A stretch of 64,000 nt of DNA. It comes from Erwinia billingiae Eb661 (lineage in GTDB: Bacteria; Pseudomonadota; Gammaproteobacteria; Enterobacterales; Enterobacteriaceae). Below, one piece after another: positions 1 through 8,251 of this stretch (positions are counted from its first letter, which is position 1; each line of letters opens with the position of its first letter). Position numbers and translations under genes: made by a program. The notes under the pieces were generated by a model, which had not been told where the DNA came from, did not search any database, and saw nothing but the letters and a program-made list of their open reading frames with translations. The stretch spans positions 2,790,001 through 2,854,000 of the forward strand of contig NC_014306.1 in assembly GCF_000196615.1 (NCBI RefSeq), read 5' to 3'.

Positions 1-1
1 T

Positions 2-73
2 GCCGTTGAGTGGCTGGATAGCCGTTTATTATGGGATGCACATGCAACAGGAAACGCCGACTACACCGACTAA
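2..73 (+). CDS. letA: LetA (YebS) C-terminal end, 5' truncated by window
   Basis: An open frame enters from the left edge and stops at 71-73. Its visible residues include a short SRLLWD stretch near the end, which fits the C-terminus of a PqiA/LetA-type multi-pass inner-membrane protein. It overlaps the start of letB by 32 bases, as expected for a translationally coupled letAB pair. LetA is the inner-membrane partner of the LetB tunnel in lipid transport across the envelope. Only about 23 codons are visible, so the assignment rests mainly on position and overlap. Confidence 0.6.
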   Translation, partial: AVEWLDSRLLWDAHATGNADYTD

Positions 74-2678
74 CGCGCGCATTACCAGCCGGCGGAAAAT
101 TTCGCCCTTCTGGTTATTGCCGCTGATTGCGCTGCTGATTGCGGGCTGGCTTATCTGGTCAAATTACCAGGAGCGCGGGACCACCGTCACTATTGATTTC
201 GCCACGGCGGACGGCATTGTGCCGGGCAGAACGCCGGTCCGTTATCAGGGTGTTGAAGTCGGTCTGGTGCAGGGCATCAGCATGACGGACGATCTGCGCA
301 CCATCAAAATCAAGGCCAGCATCAAAAGCGATATGAAAGACGCGTTACGCGACCAGACCCAGTTCTGGCTGGTGACGCCGAAAGCCTCGCTGGCGGGGGT
401 TTCAGGCCTTGATGCGCTGGTCGGCGGTAACTACATCGGCATGATGCCGGGTAAAGGTCAGCCTAAAGAGCACTTTGTCGCGCTGGATACTCAGCCGAAA
501 TACCGCGTCAATACCGGCGAGATGCTGATCCATCTGCATACGCCGGATCTTGGCTCGTTGAATACCGGCTCGCTGGTGTATTACCGTAAAATTCCTGTTG
601 GCCGTGTTTACGACTACAGCATCAATCCCGGTAATAAAGGCGTGACGGTGGATGTGCTGATTGACCGTCGCTTCACCAATTTGCTGAAAAAAGACAGCCG
701 CTTCTGGAACGTATCAGGCGTTAAGGCCGATGTCGGGCTGAACGGCGTGAAGGTACAGCTGGAAAGCGTGGCGGCGTTGGTGAACGGCGCTATCGCCTTC
801 GATTCGCCGGCCCAGTCGGAACAGGCGAAGTCGGAAGACAATTTCGATCTCTATCCTGATTTAGCGCACAGCCATCGCGGCGTGATCATCAGCCTGGACC
901 TGCCGAGCGGCAAGAATCTTAAGGCCAACAGCACCCCGCTGATGTATCAGGGCCTTGAAGTGGGCACCCTGACCGCGATGACCTTACAGCCAGGCGGCAA
1001 GGTAACCGGAGAATTGACCATCGATCCTTCTGTCACCGGCCTGATGCGCACCGGCACCCGCATTGAAATGCGCAGCCCGAAAATCAGCCTGAATGACACC
1101 AGCTTAAGCAGCTTACTGACCGGCAACACTCTGGAGCTGGTGCCAGGTGAAGGCGCGCCGCAGGATCATTATCAGGTACTGGAGAGCAACGAAGCACTGC
1201 TGCAACAGCCTAACTCGCTGGAGTTGAAGCTGACCGCCCCGGAGAGCTACGGCATCGATGCGGGCCAGCCGATCATGCTGCATGGCATGCAGATTGGTCA
1301 GGTGGTTAACCGCTCGCTGAACGAGCAAGGCGTGAACTTCGTTATCGCCATCGCGGGCAACTACCGCGAGCTGGTCCACGGTGACAGTAAATTCATTATC
1401 AACAGCCGGCTGGATGTGAAGCTGGGTATTGATGGCATGGAAGTGCTGGGTGCCAGCGCCAGTGAGTGGGTTGATGGCGGCATTCGTCTCGATCCCGGCA
1501 GCAAGGGTGCGGTGAAGCAGAATTACCCGCTCTATGCCAATGCTGAGAAAGCGGCAGAAGGCATCACCTCAAACCAGCTGCCAACCACCCTGACGCTGAC
1601 CGCGAAAAGCCTGCCGGATGTACAGGCCGGTTCGATTGTGTTGTATCGCAAGTTCCAGGTCGGCGAGATTGTTGAGGTGATCCCGAAAGCCAATGAGTTT
1701 GACGTACGGGTGCATATCAAACAGGAATACCGCAAGCTGCTGACCGAAAACAGCGTGTTCTGGTCAGAAGGCGGTGCCCGCGTGCAGCTGAACGGCAGCG
1801 GCTTAACGGTTCAGGCCTCCCCGCTTAACCGCGTGTTAAAAGGTGCGATCAGCTTTGATAACCTGACCGGCGCCGGCGCCGGGCTGACCAGCAAAGATAA
1901 GCGCGTGCTGTATAACTCTGAAACCGCCGCACGTGCGGTAGGTAGCCAGATCACCCTGCACACTTACGATGCCACCAAACTTTCTGCCGGCATGCCGATC
2001 CGCTATCTGGGCATTACCATCGGTCAGATCGAAGACCTGGCGTTGAATCAGGAAAAAAATGAGGTTGTCGCCAAAGGCGTGCTGTATCCGCAGTATGTGG
2101 ATGACTTTGCCCGCATTGGCAGCCGCTTCTCGGTCGTTTCGCCGGAAATATCGGCGGCGGGTGTCAATCATCTGGAAACCCTGTTGCAGCCTTACATCAA
2201 CGTCGATCCGGGCAAAGGCCGCGCTCAACGCAGTTTCGAACTGCAGGAATCGACCATTACTGACGCGCGCTATTTGGATGGCCTGAACGTGGTTATGGAT
2301 GCGCCTGAAGGCGGTTCCGTTTCCGTCGGTACGCCGGTGCTGTTCCGTGGCATTGAGGTCGGTACGGTCACCGGCACGTCGTTGGGTGCCATGGCTGACC
2401 GCGTCCAGATCACCCTGCGCATCAGCAAGAAGTACCAGCATCTGGTGCGTAACAATTCGGTGTTCTGGCTGGCTTCCGGCTATAACCTGAAATTCGGTCT
2501 GATTGGTGGCGTAGTGAAAACCGGCACCTTCCAGCAGTTTATTCAGGGGGGGATTGCCTTCGCCACGCCGCCGACGATCCCGTTAGCGCCGCAGGCCACT
2601 TCCGGCAAGCACTATCTGCTGGAAGACGAAGAGCCAAAAGACTGGCGTAAATGGGGAACCGCGCTCCCTGCGAAATAA
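42..2678 (+). CDS. letB: LetB (YebT), intermembrane lipid-transport tunnel protein with MCE domains
   Basis: LetB forms a long tunnel of stacked MCE rings that carries lipids between the inner and outer membranes. The 878-residue product matches the usual length (877 in E. coli). A single N-terminal membrane helix (about residues 18-38) is followed by seven MCE repeats, beginning near residues 47, 163, 280, 400, 520, 640 and 755. Each repeat carries the G-x-P/S-V-x-Y/F-x-G-x-x-V/I-G signature. The frame is open back to 6, but the ATG at 42 gives the family N-terminus (MQQETP) and the overlap with letA; ATG 36 is an alternative. A hairpin with a T-run follows the stop. Confidence 0.95.
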   Translation: MQQETPTTPTNARITSRRKISPFWLLPLIALLIAGWLIWSNYQERGTTVTIDFATADGIVPGRTPVRYQGVEVGLVQGISMTDDLRTIKIKASIKSDMKDALRDQTQFWLVTPKASLAGVSGLDALVGGNYIGMMPGKGQPKEHFVALDTQPKYRVNTGEMLIHLHTPDLGSLNTGSLVYYRKIPVGRVYDYSINPGNKGVTVDVLIDRRFTNLLKKDSRFWNVSGVKADVGLNGVKVQLESVAALVNGAIAFDSPAQSEQAKSEDNFDLYPDLAHSHRGVIISLDLPSGKNLKANSTPLMYQGLEVGTLTAMTLQPGGKVTGELTIDPSVTGLMRTGTRIEMRSPKISLNDTSLSSLLTGNTLELVPGEGAPQDHYQVLESNEALLQQPNSLELKLTAPESYGIDAGQPIMLHGMQIGQVVNRSLNEQGVNFVIAIAGNYRELVHGDSKFIINSRLDVKLGIDGMEVLGASASEWVDGGIRLDPGSKGAVKQNYPLYANAEKAAEGITSNQLPTTLTLTAKSLPDVQAGSIVLYRKFQVGEIVEVIPKANEFDVRVHIKQEYRKLLTENSVFWSEGGARVQLNGSGLTVQASPLNRVLKGAISFDNLTGAGAGLTSKDKRVLYNSETAARAVGSQITLHTYDATKLSAGMPIRYLGITIGQIEDLALNQEKNEVVAKGVLYPQYVDDFARIGSRFSVVSPEISAAGVNHLETLLQPYINVDPGKGRAQRSFELQESTITDARYLDGLNVVMDAPEGGSVSVGTPVLFRGIEVGTVTGTSLGAMADRVQITLRISKKYQHLVRNNSVFWLASGYNLKFGLIGGVVKTGTFQQFIQGGIAFATPPTIPLAPQATSGKHYLLEDEEPKDWRKWGTALPAK

Positions 2679-2682
2679 CCTG

Positions 2683-2713
2683 AACGGGCAGCCTTGAGCT
2701 GCCCGTTTTTTTT
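2683..2713 (+). terminator. Rho-independent terminator after letB
   Basis: The inverted repeat AACGGGCAGC / GCTGCCCGTT with a short loop is followed by a run of eight T. It lies 5 bases after the letB stop and separates letAB from rsmF. Confidence 0.85.
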
Positions 2714-2766
2714 CAGCTATCAGGATGTGATAAACTCGCCCCACTTATTTCCAGCGGAATTTTTCA

Positions 2767-4203
2767 GTGTCCTCTTCCTCACGCGTGTACTTCCCCGACT
2801 CTTTCTTAAATCAGATGCGCGAATTGCTGCCAGATGTCGCAGAATTCGAGCGTTTTATCGCTATCAGCCAGCAGCCGTTACGCCGCAGCCTGCGGGTGAA
2901 CACGCTCAAAATCAGCGTCGCGGATTTTCTGGCATTGGTTGCCCCATATCAGTGGCAACTGACGCCTATCCCATGGTGTGAAGAAGGGTTCTGGATTTCC
3001 CGTGACGATGCCGACACGCTGCCGCTGGGCAGCACCGCTGAGCATCTCTCTGGCCTTTTCTATATTCAGGAAGCCAGCTCAATGCTGCCGGTCAGCGCCT
3101 TATTTGCCGGCTGTCCGACGCCTGAAACGGTGATGGATGTCGCCGCCGCACCAGGCTCTAAAACCACGCAGATCGCAGCAAAGATGGGCAATCAGGGCGC
3201 CATTCTTGCCAACGAATATTCTGCCAGCCGGGTGAAGGTGCTGCATGCCAATCTCAGCCGCTGTGGCGTCAGTAATACGGCGATGACCCATTTCGATGGT
3301 CGGGTGTTTGGTGCCGCGTTGCCGGAAATTTTTGACGCCATTCTACTGGACGCGCCGTGCTCGGGCGAAGGGGTGATCCGCAAGGATGCCGATGCGCTGC
3401 GCAACTGGTCCGTTGAAAGCACCGCAGAGATTGCGGCCACGCAGCATGACCTGATCGACAGTGCCTTTCATGCCCTGAAGCCCGGTGGCACGCTGATTTA
3501 TTCCACCTGTACGCTTAATCGAGCTGAAAATCAGCAGGTGATCGCCTGGCTGCAGCAGCAATATCCGGGTGCGGTAGAGATTGAACCGCTGAACGAGCTG
3601 TTCCCCGGCGCAGAGCAGGCCGTGACGCCAGAAGGATTCCTGCACGTCTTCCCTCAGATCTTTGACAGCGAAGGCTTCTTCGTTGCCCGCCTGCGTAAGC
3701 TGGAAAGCGTGCCGGCATTACCGACACCCAATTACAAACTGGGTAAATTCCCCTTCTTCCCGGTAAAACGCAAAGAGCAGCAGGAAATTATCGCCGCCGC
3801 AGCCAAATCTGGCCTCAGCTGGGACAGCAAAACGCATACCTTATGGGAGCGTGACAAAGAGATCTGGCTGTTCCCGTTAGCCATCGAGCCGCTGCTGGTC
3901 AGAGTGCGCTTCTCACGCATTGGTCTGAAGCTGGCTGAGACGTTCACTAAAGGCTATCGCTGGCAGCACGAAGCGGTGATTGCGCTGGCTGAGCCTGACG
4001 CTAAAAACCGTTTTGAGCTGACGTTAGCGGAAGCTGAAGAGTGGTATCGCGGGCGGGATATTTATCCGGAACGGGATCTGCCTGCGGATGAGTTGATCCT
4101 CACCTGTCAGCAGCAGCAGATTGGTCTGGCGAAGAAAGTCGGCAGCCGGATTAAGAACAACTATCCGCGCGAACTGGTGCGTGATGGCAAACTGTTCGCC
4201 TGA
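2767..4203 (+). CDS. rsmF: RsmF, 16S rRNA m5C1407 methyltransferase
   Basis: RsmF uses S-adenosylmethionine to methylate C5 of 16S rRNA C1407 in the 30S subunit. The 478-residue product is the family length (479 in E. coli) and aligns end to end from memory. Visible motifs are the SAM-binding region [14 protein letters not shown], the motif IV cysteine in DAPCSGEG (Cys198) and the motif VI cysteine in STCTL (Cys248), the pair used by Nol1/Nop2/Sun m5C enzymes. The C-terminal part holds the RNA-binding extension. The start is GTG at 2767; GTG 2785 would lose six residues. Its stop directly abuts the convergent pphA stop. Confidence 0.95.
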   Translation: MSSSSRVYFPDSFLNQMRELLPDVAEFERFIAISQQPLRRSLRVNTLKISVADFLALVAPYQWQLTPIPWCEEGFWISRDDADTLPLGSTAEHLSGLFYIQEASSMLPVSALFAGCPTPETVMDVAAAPGSKTTQIAAKMGNQGAILANEYSASRVKVLHANLSRCGVSNTAMTHFDGRVFGAALPEIFDAILLDAPCSGEGVIRKDADALRNWSVESTAEIAATQHDLIDSAFHALKPGGTLIYSTCTLNRAENQQVIAWLQQQYPGAVEIEPLNELFPGAEQAVTPEGFLHVFPQIFDSEGFFVARLRKLESVPALPTPNYKLGKFPFFPVKRKEQQEIIAAAAKSGLSWDSKTHTLWERDKEIWLFPLAIEPLLVRVRFSRIGLKLAETFTKGYRWQHEAVIALAEPDAKNRFELTLAEAEEWYRGRDIYPERDLPADELILTCQQQQIGLAKKVGSRIKNNYPRELVRDGKLFA

Positions 4204-4851
4204 TTACTGGATCTGCACCAGCGTTAACCGGTTGCCATAAACGGCGCCGGTATCAATGTAGTGCTGATTGTAGGCATCGAGCTGTCTCTGGACCGGCGTG
4301 TGACCAAAATAGAACGCATCGGCTCCGGAAATGGCCTGCCCTTTTCCCTTCTGTAATTGCTCAATGCGCTGGCGGCTCCAGACAACCTCATTGCCATCAA
4401 CTTCGGCGCCAAACGCATAATGATTTGCCGGATAATCGGCATGCGCAACCACCACGATGCGCTGGTCCAGCTGCACATGCATAATCAGCGGTAGCGTCCG
4501 GCAGTGATTGATCGCATGCTTAGCCGCAATCATGTCGACGCCTTTCAACTTATAGAACCAGTCACCGCCGTTAAACATCCACTGCTTATGCAATCCACTG
4601 GTCAGCGCGCTGAGTGCCATCTCTTCATGATTGCCGCGCACGCTGCGAAACCAGGGTTCCTGTAATAGTGCCAGACAGGCCGGACTGTCCGGGCCGCGAT
4701 CGATTAAGTCACCGACGGAAATCAGTAAATCTTTCTCTGTATCAAATTGACGGGCTAGCAGTTGTTCATCCAGCAAGGTTCTGCAGCCATGCAAATCACC
4801 TACCAGATAAATATGACGCCAGTTTTCACCGTTAAGATATTGGTACAGCAT
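4204..4851 (-). CDS. pphA: PphA-type serine/threonine protein phosphatase
   Basis: This is a metal-dependent PPP-family phosphatase. The metal-binding motifs are present in order near the N-terminus: GDLHG, GDLIDRGP and RGNHEE, followed by HADYP and FGHTP. The product is about 215 residues, close to E. coli PphA (218). I chose the ATG at 4851, which gives MLYQYL and has an AGGGTGG Shine-Dalgarno-like sequence just upstream; an in-frame ATG at 4869 adds six residues. PphA is linked in E. coli to signalling of misfolded envelope proteins. The gene faces rsmF, as in E. coli, although yebV and yebW are missing between them. Confidence 0.88.
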   Translation of the reverse strand: MLYQYLNGENWRHIYLVGDLHGCRTLLDEQLLARQFDTEKDLLISVGDLIDRGPDSPACLALLQEPWFRSVRGNHEEMALSALTSGLHKQWMFNGGDWFYKLKGVDMIAAKHAINHCRTLPLIMHVQLDQRIVVVAHADYPANHYAFGAEVDGNEVVWSRQRIEQLQKGKGQAISGADAFYFGHTPVQRQLDAYNQHYIDTGAVYGNRLTLVQIQ

Positions 4852-4948
4852 GATCCACCCTGAGCACATTTACTGGAAACATTGACAGTCCGTTTAGGAA
4901 ATAACGACTACAGTATAGGCTATTCGGGGATTGGGACTTCTCACACTC

Positions 4949-5056
4949 ATGAGCAATCGCAAACAGTTTTATATCACGCTGTCGTTAATTACGGCTGGGA
5001 GCCTGTTGATTATTGAGGTATTAGCCCGGCTGGTGCATTTGATTATTGTGGGGTAA
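4949..5056 (+). CDS. Putative 35-residue single-span membrane protein
   Basis: An ATG opens a 35-codon frame: a short basic N-terminus (MSNRKQ) followed by one strongly hydrophobic helix of about 25 residues with an internal Glu-Val-Leu-Ala-Arg. The pattern (basic head, single membrane helix) is typical of real enterobacterial small membrane proteins. I see no strong Shine-Dalgarno sequence, only a G-rich stretch 14-22 bases upstream. I do not recognise the family. The frame lies between pphA and the next gene, and its stop is followed by a long hairpin at 5062-5102. Confidence 0.4.
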   Translation: MSNRKQFYITLSLITAGSLLIIEVLARLVHLIIVG

Positions 5057-5061
5057 TGCTG

Positions 5062-5102
5062 ACAGCGTCAGACGCTCGGGGCTGGCACCCGGCTGACGCT
5101 GT
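5062..5102. repeat. Long imperfect hairpin with CAGCGTCAG arms
   Basis: ACAGCGTCAG at 5062-5071 pairs perfectly with CTGACGCTGT at 5093-5102 around a GC-rich loop. There is no T-run on either side, so it is not a classical terminator. Similar CAGCGTCAGG/CCTGACGCTG arms occur in the hairpin after dfoC at 28348-28400, which suggests a shared extragenic palindrome family. That link is an inference from two copies. Confidence 0.5.
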
Positions 5103-5113
5103 AGCGGGCGGCA

Positions 5114-5413
5114 CTATTTGGCTTTTAATGCGCGCGGGTTTTTGCTTAGTGAAGCTGACCAGTTGAACTCTTTAACTTCACTCTCTTTAGCCGAAGACGC
5201 CTTGCGTGGTTTCTTCGCTATCACGGCTTTGGTGGTCTCTTTTACCACACGATCCTTCATCACCAGACGCTTGGCCTCTTTCTGAATTTCCTTTTCTTCT
5301 TTCTTACTTGGCACATGGCTCATCTTTAACGTCAGGGTCTTAACCTTTGCCGCCACCAGCTCCTTCTCTGCATCGGTAAACTGGTCTATCGAAATCTCTT
5401 TGTCGCTTTTCAT
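5114..5413 (-). CDS. Hypothetical lysine-rich 99-residue protein
   Basis: I do not recognise this gene. The 99-residue product is highly charged and lysine-rich with no membrane segment. The N-terminal half is a predicted charged helix with many K and E residues (MKSDKEISIDQFTDAEKEL at the start). The C-terminal third is basic and ends in NWSASLSKNPRALKAK. The composition would suit nucleic-acid or ribosome binding, but no motif proves that. The start at 5413 has GGAG eight bases upstream; the longer open frame back to 5599 lacks support. The flanking genes diverge from it and form no obvious operon. Confidence 0.6.
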   Translation of the reverse strand: MKSDKEISIDQFTDAEKELVAAKVKTLTLKMSHVPSKKEEKEIQKEAKRLVMKDRVVKETTKAVIAKKPRKASSAKESEVKEFNWSASLSKNPRALKAK

Positions 5414-5722
5414 CAAGTTGGCTCCAGGCCGAACGGTGGACGCGTCACTCGCGTATCGTTGTTGCCCACTGAGGGTAGAGTGTTGGCGCGGGATAAACAA
5501 GATAAAGGGTAAAAACCTGTGGCTTTGGCTGGATTGTGAGCTCAACAGTGTGTTTAGGTCCCCTGCAGACGAGACTTTCGACCTGTGCGCCGTCATCAAA
5601 CGTTAAATATCATTATTTACGCTTACGGGGAATCCAGGCGCATTTACGCTGTCTGACCCTGCAGGATATTTCAGCGTCATCACCCGGGCCATCCGGGGGG
5701 TTTACCATAACGGAGTAAATTA
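5414..5722. other. 309-base divergent intergenic region
   Basis: This stretch separates the lysine-rich protein gene (minus strand) from the hydrolase gene (plus strand), so it must hold two divergent promoters. An AT-rich part around 5600-5630 is the likeliest promoter site for the hydrolase, and a short GC hairpin (ACCCGG...CCGGG) lies near 5680-5700, just before its ribosome-binding site. I could not identify a convincing -35/-10 pair or an operator. Short open frames here have no codon or ribosome-binding support. Confidence 0.3.
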
Positions 5723-6562
5723 ATGACTGAGCAGGCGTCTTACACTATCGGCAAACTGAAAATCACCCGCCTGACTGAACAGATGTTCAGCGTGCCGCAG
5801 GGGAAACTGTTCCCCACGTCGGGTGATGAGTCGCCTGCTGAGCAAGCCGATATGCTGGTGAACATGAGCGTTCACAGCTGGCTGGTCGAAACCCCTAACC
5901 GCATCATGCTAATCGATACCGCCACCGGTAATGGCAAAGATCGGCCTTTCAGTCCGCTGTTCCACCAGCTAAATTCCCCGTGGATGGAGAATCTGACTGC
6001 CGCCGGGATCGATCCGGCAGACGTGGATTATGTGCTGCACACGCATCTGCACACCGATCATGTTGGCTGGAATACGGTGCCGAATGGCGATAGCTGGATA
6101 CCCACCTTCCCCAACGCAACCTGGGTTTGCCCGCAGGCAGAAGTCACCTTTATGACCTCTCCAGCCGCAGCGGCACGCAGAGTGGTATTTGATGATAGCG
6201 TGCAGCCGATCATTGATGCGCGCCGTCTGGTTACCCTGCCCGATGAAATCACCGAATACCTGCCCGGTATCGTCTTCTATCCAACGCCGGGACACAGCCC
6301 GGGACATATGAGCATCGCCTTCGTCACCGAAGGTGAAACGGCGATCTTTTTGGGCGACGTGATGCACTCAGCCATTCAGGTGGCCCATCCGCAGTGGAAC
6401 TCAATGTTCTGCGGAAACGGTCCACTGGCCGCCGAATCCCGCCGCTGGCTGCTGGAATTTGCCGCAACTGAAAACGCGACGGTGTTTACCAGCCATTTCG
6501 ATCGCACATCTGCCGGACGCATTACCAAAGACAACGACCGCTTTATCTGGACGTTTTTGTAG
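5723..6562 (+). CDS. Metallo-beta-lactamase-fold hydrolase
   Basis: A 279-residue cytoplasmic protein (no signal peptide) of the MBL superfamily. The metal-binding signature HTHLHTDH lies near residues 110-117, with later histidine/aspartate ligands in TPGHSPGHM and GDVMHS and a final SHFD. The arrangement resembles lactonase and glyoxalase-II-like members, but substrate specificity cannot be read from sequence. The start ATG follows CGGAGTAAATTA, a good ribosome-binding site. It lies upstream of a PLP-dependent dehydratase on the same strand with a gap of 174 bases, so co-transcription is possible but not shown. Neither gene is part of the E. coli layout at this place. Confidence 0.85.
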   Translation: MTEQASYTIGKLKITRLTEQMFSVPQGKLFPTSGDESPAEQADMLVNMSVHSWLVETPNRIMLIDTATGNGKDRPFSPLFHQLNSPWMENLTAAGIDPADVDYVLHTHLHTDHVGWNTVPNGDSWIPTFPNATWVCPQAEVTFMTSPAAAARRVVFDDSVQPIIDARRLVTLPDEITEYLPGIVFYPTPGHSPGHMSIAFVTEGETAIFLGDVMHSAIQVAHPQWNSMFCGNGPLAAESRRWLLEFAATENATVFTSHFDRTSAGRITKDNDRFIWTFL

Positions 6563-6736
6563 CGCGTTCGGCGTTTAGCTTGCCATCGGCGCTGTCAGCA
6601 ATTGATGCGCCAGCCATTCAGCAGGAAGCAACCGGCGATAACATCAAAGGTATTCGCCTGATGACTTTGCAACGGTGAAAAGCTATTGTTTAAGGCTAAC
6701 CTGTTGGAAAGTCGCATATAAGGCACACCTCCCACG

Positions 6737-7654
6737 ATGACTATTTCGCTGCAAACGCCCCTGATTTCTTCCCTCCCGCTGAGTCAGTTAAACCAGTGTA
6801 ACGTCTGGCTAAAGATGGAGTCGGCCCAACCGAGCGGCTCATTCAAACTGCGCAGCGCCAGCCACGCCTGCCAGTTTTATGCGGCCAAAGGTGCCAAAGG
6901 GTTTGTCAGTTCGTCAGGCGGAAATGCCGGGATCGCGGTAGCGCACAGTGGCCGACAGCTAAATATCCCGGTGACGGTGGTGGTGCCCGAGACGACCTCT
7001 TCCCGCGCTCGGCAGCTGATCCAGCAGGAAGGCGCCCAGCTGATTGTGCATGGCCGCAACTGGAGTGAAGCAAACGATCATGCCTTGTCATTAACTTCCG
7101 ACACCAACGTCTATGTGCATCCATTTGATAACCCACTGTTGTGGCAAGGCATCAGCACCCTGATCGATGAAGTGATTGAGGCTGGCGTGATCCCGGATGC
7201 TGTGGTGCTTTCGGTGGGTGGCGGCAGTTTGCTATCGGGTATCGCGCTGGGGCTGGAAAAACATCAGCTTAAAAACATCCCGATATATGTTGCGGAAACC
7301 TTTGGTACGGCATCGCTGAATGCGTCGATGCAGGCGAAGAAATTGGTCCGTCTTGAACAGGTCAGCGGCATTGCCACCACGTTGGCGGCGAGTCAGGTTT
7401 GCGAAAATGCGTTTAACGTTAGTCAGCAGTTTGATGTAAAGAGTTTGCTGGTGTCCGACGACGAAACGGTCGAAGCCTGCAAACTGTTCCTTAACGATCA
7501 TCGCGTATTGGTTGAACCTGCGTGTGGCGCGTCTTTATCGTTGATGTATAAAAACCGGATCGGCTTCAAGCCTGAAGATAACGTGTTGGTGATTGTCTGC
7601 GGCGGGGCGTCGGTTACCCATGAAATGCTGATGGAATATCAGCCTACTCGTTGA
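6737..7654 (+). CDS. PLP-dependent serine/threonine dehydratase-like protein
   Basis: A fold-type II PLP enzyme of 305 residues, similar to the short eukaryote-like L-serine/L-threonine dehydratases without a C-terminal ACT regulatory domain. Lys37 in PSGSFKLR is the Schiff-base lysine, SSGGNAG (about 58-64) is the substrate loop, VGGGSLLSG is the phosphate-binding glycine loop and VCGGASV lies near the C-terminus. The expected reaction is deamination of serine or threonine to pyruvate or 2-oxobutyrate plus ammonia. Related activities (threo-hydroxyaspartate or cysteate lyase) cannot be excluded. Inserted together with the MBL hydrolase relative to the E. coli order. Confidence 0.82.
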   Translation: MTISLQTPLISSLPLSQLNQCNVWLKMESAQPSGSFKLRSASHACQFYAAKGAKGFVSSSGGNAGIAVAHSGRQLNIPVTVVVPETTSSRARQLIQQEGAQLIVHGRNWSEANDHALSLTSDTNVYVHPFDNPLLWQGISTLIDEVIEAGVIPDAVVLSVGGGSLLSGIALGLEKHQLKNIPIYVAETFGTASLNASMQAKKLVRLEQVSGIATTLAASQVCENAFNVSQQFDVKSLLVSDDETVEACKLFLNDHRVLVEPACGASLSLMYKNRIGFKPEDNVLVIVCGGASVTHEMLMEYQPTR

Positions 7655-7678
7655 GTTATTGAGCCCCTGCCGGATGCA

Positions 7679-7924
7679 TTATTCTTCAGGGGTTTTATAG
7701 CGGCGATTTGCATACCACTGTATTGCCGCACCGAGTAACAGCATGACGATAGCGACAAGCATCTTATTGATATCCTCACTGCTCAGCCCACCAAATGCCA
7801 GGAAGTAGAATGCGGCAACGAAAGATTTAACCAGCTTCTTGATGTTGCTTTGCTGCTTGATGCAGATACTGCGAACAGACCATGCGCCCAAAATCAAACC
7901 CAATAGCGCTAAAACGGTGATCAT
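7679..7924 (-). CDS. Small two-span membrane protein, unknown function
   Basis: An 81-residue hydrophobic protein with two predicted membrane segments, about residues 2-17 and 52-70, joined by a region containing a second hydrophobic patch (FVAAFYFLAFGG). The C-terminus is short and charged (NRRYKTPEE). ATG 7924 is preceded by AGGGAG with a six-base spacer; a GTG three bases earlier is in frame. I do not recognise the family. It lies between the dehydratase gene and the SdsR terminator, in the same orientation as SdsR. Confidence 0.6.
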   Translation of the reverse strand: MITVLALLGLILGAWSVRSICIKQQSNIKKLVKSFVAAFYFLAFGGLSSEDINKMLVAIVMLLLGAAIQWYANRRYKTPEE

Positions 7925-7989
7925 CACGTGCTCCCTGAAAGACGATTTTCTTGGCTGTTAAAAGACACTATTTGTGGGGAAAGATCCAT

Positions 7990-8092
7990 AAAAAAAGACC
8001 GAAGACGATTCCTATCTTCGGTCCAGGGAAATGGCTCCTTGTGGGAGCCGTGCGCTAAAAGTTGGCATTTATGCAGGCTATGTCGCCTTGCC
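7990..8092 (-). ncRNA. sdsR: SdsR (RyeB) small regulatory RNA
   Basis: The minus strand from 8092 begins GGCAAGGCGACATAGCC and runs through a stretch nearly identical to remembered E. coli/Salmonella SdsR, including CAACTTTTAGCGCACGGC. It ends in a terminator with a perfect 9-bp stem (GACCGAAGA / TCTTCGGTC) followed by seven T. The length of about 103 bases matches the known 104-nt RNA. SdsR is an abundant Hfq-dependent stationary-phase RNA that represses targets such as ompD and mutS in enterics. It lies upstream of yebY as in E. coli, but its pphA-side flank has been replaced by other genes. Confidence 0.93.
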
Positions 8093-8106
8093 CTTTAAAA
8101 GGTAGT
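8093..8106 (-). promoter_or_regulatory. Candidate sigma-S promoter of sdsR
   Basis: With transcription starting at 8092, the minus strand carries CTACCTTT at about -13 to -6. The C at -13 before a TA-rich -10 element is the mark of sigma-S promoters, and sdsR is known to be strictly RpoS-dependent in enterics. There is no consensus -35, as usual for such promoters. Confidence 0.55.
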
Positions 8107-8251
8107 ACAGGCGCGGGGATTTTCCAGCCAGTTGTAAACGGCTTGCTATAAACTTGTTGGCTCTGTGATCATGGCGGCAGAAACAGGCGAACTGCCTTGC
8201 CAGGCGGCAAGACAGCGTAATGAAGTGAATCTCTGGCGTGACTTTTTCGGC

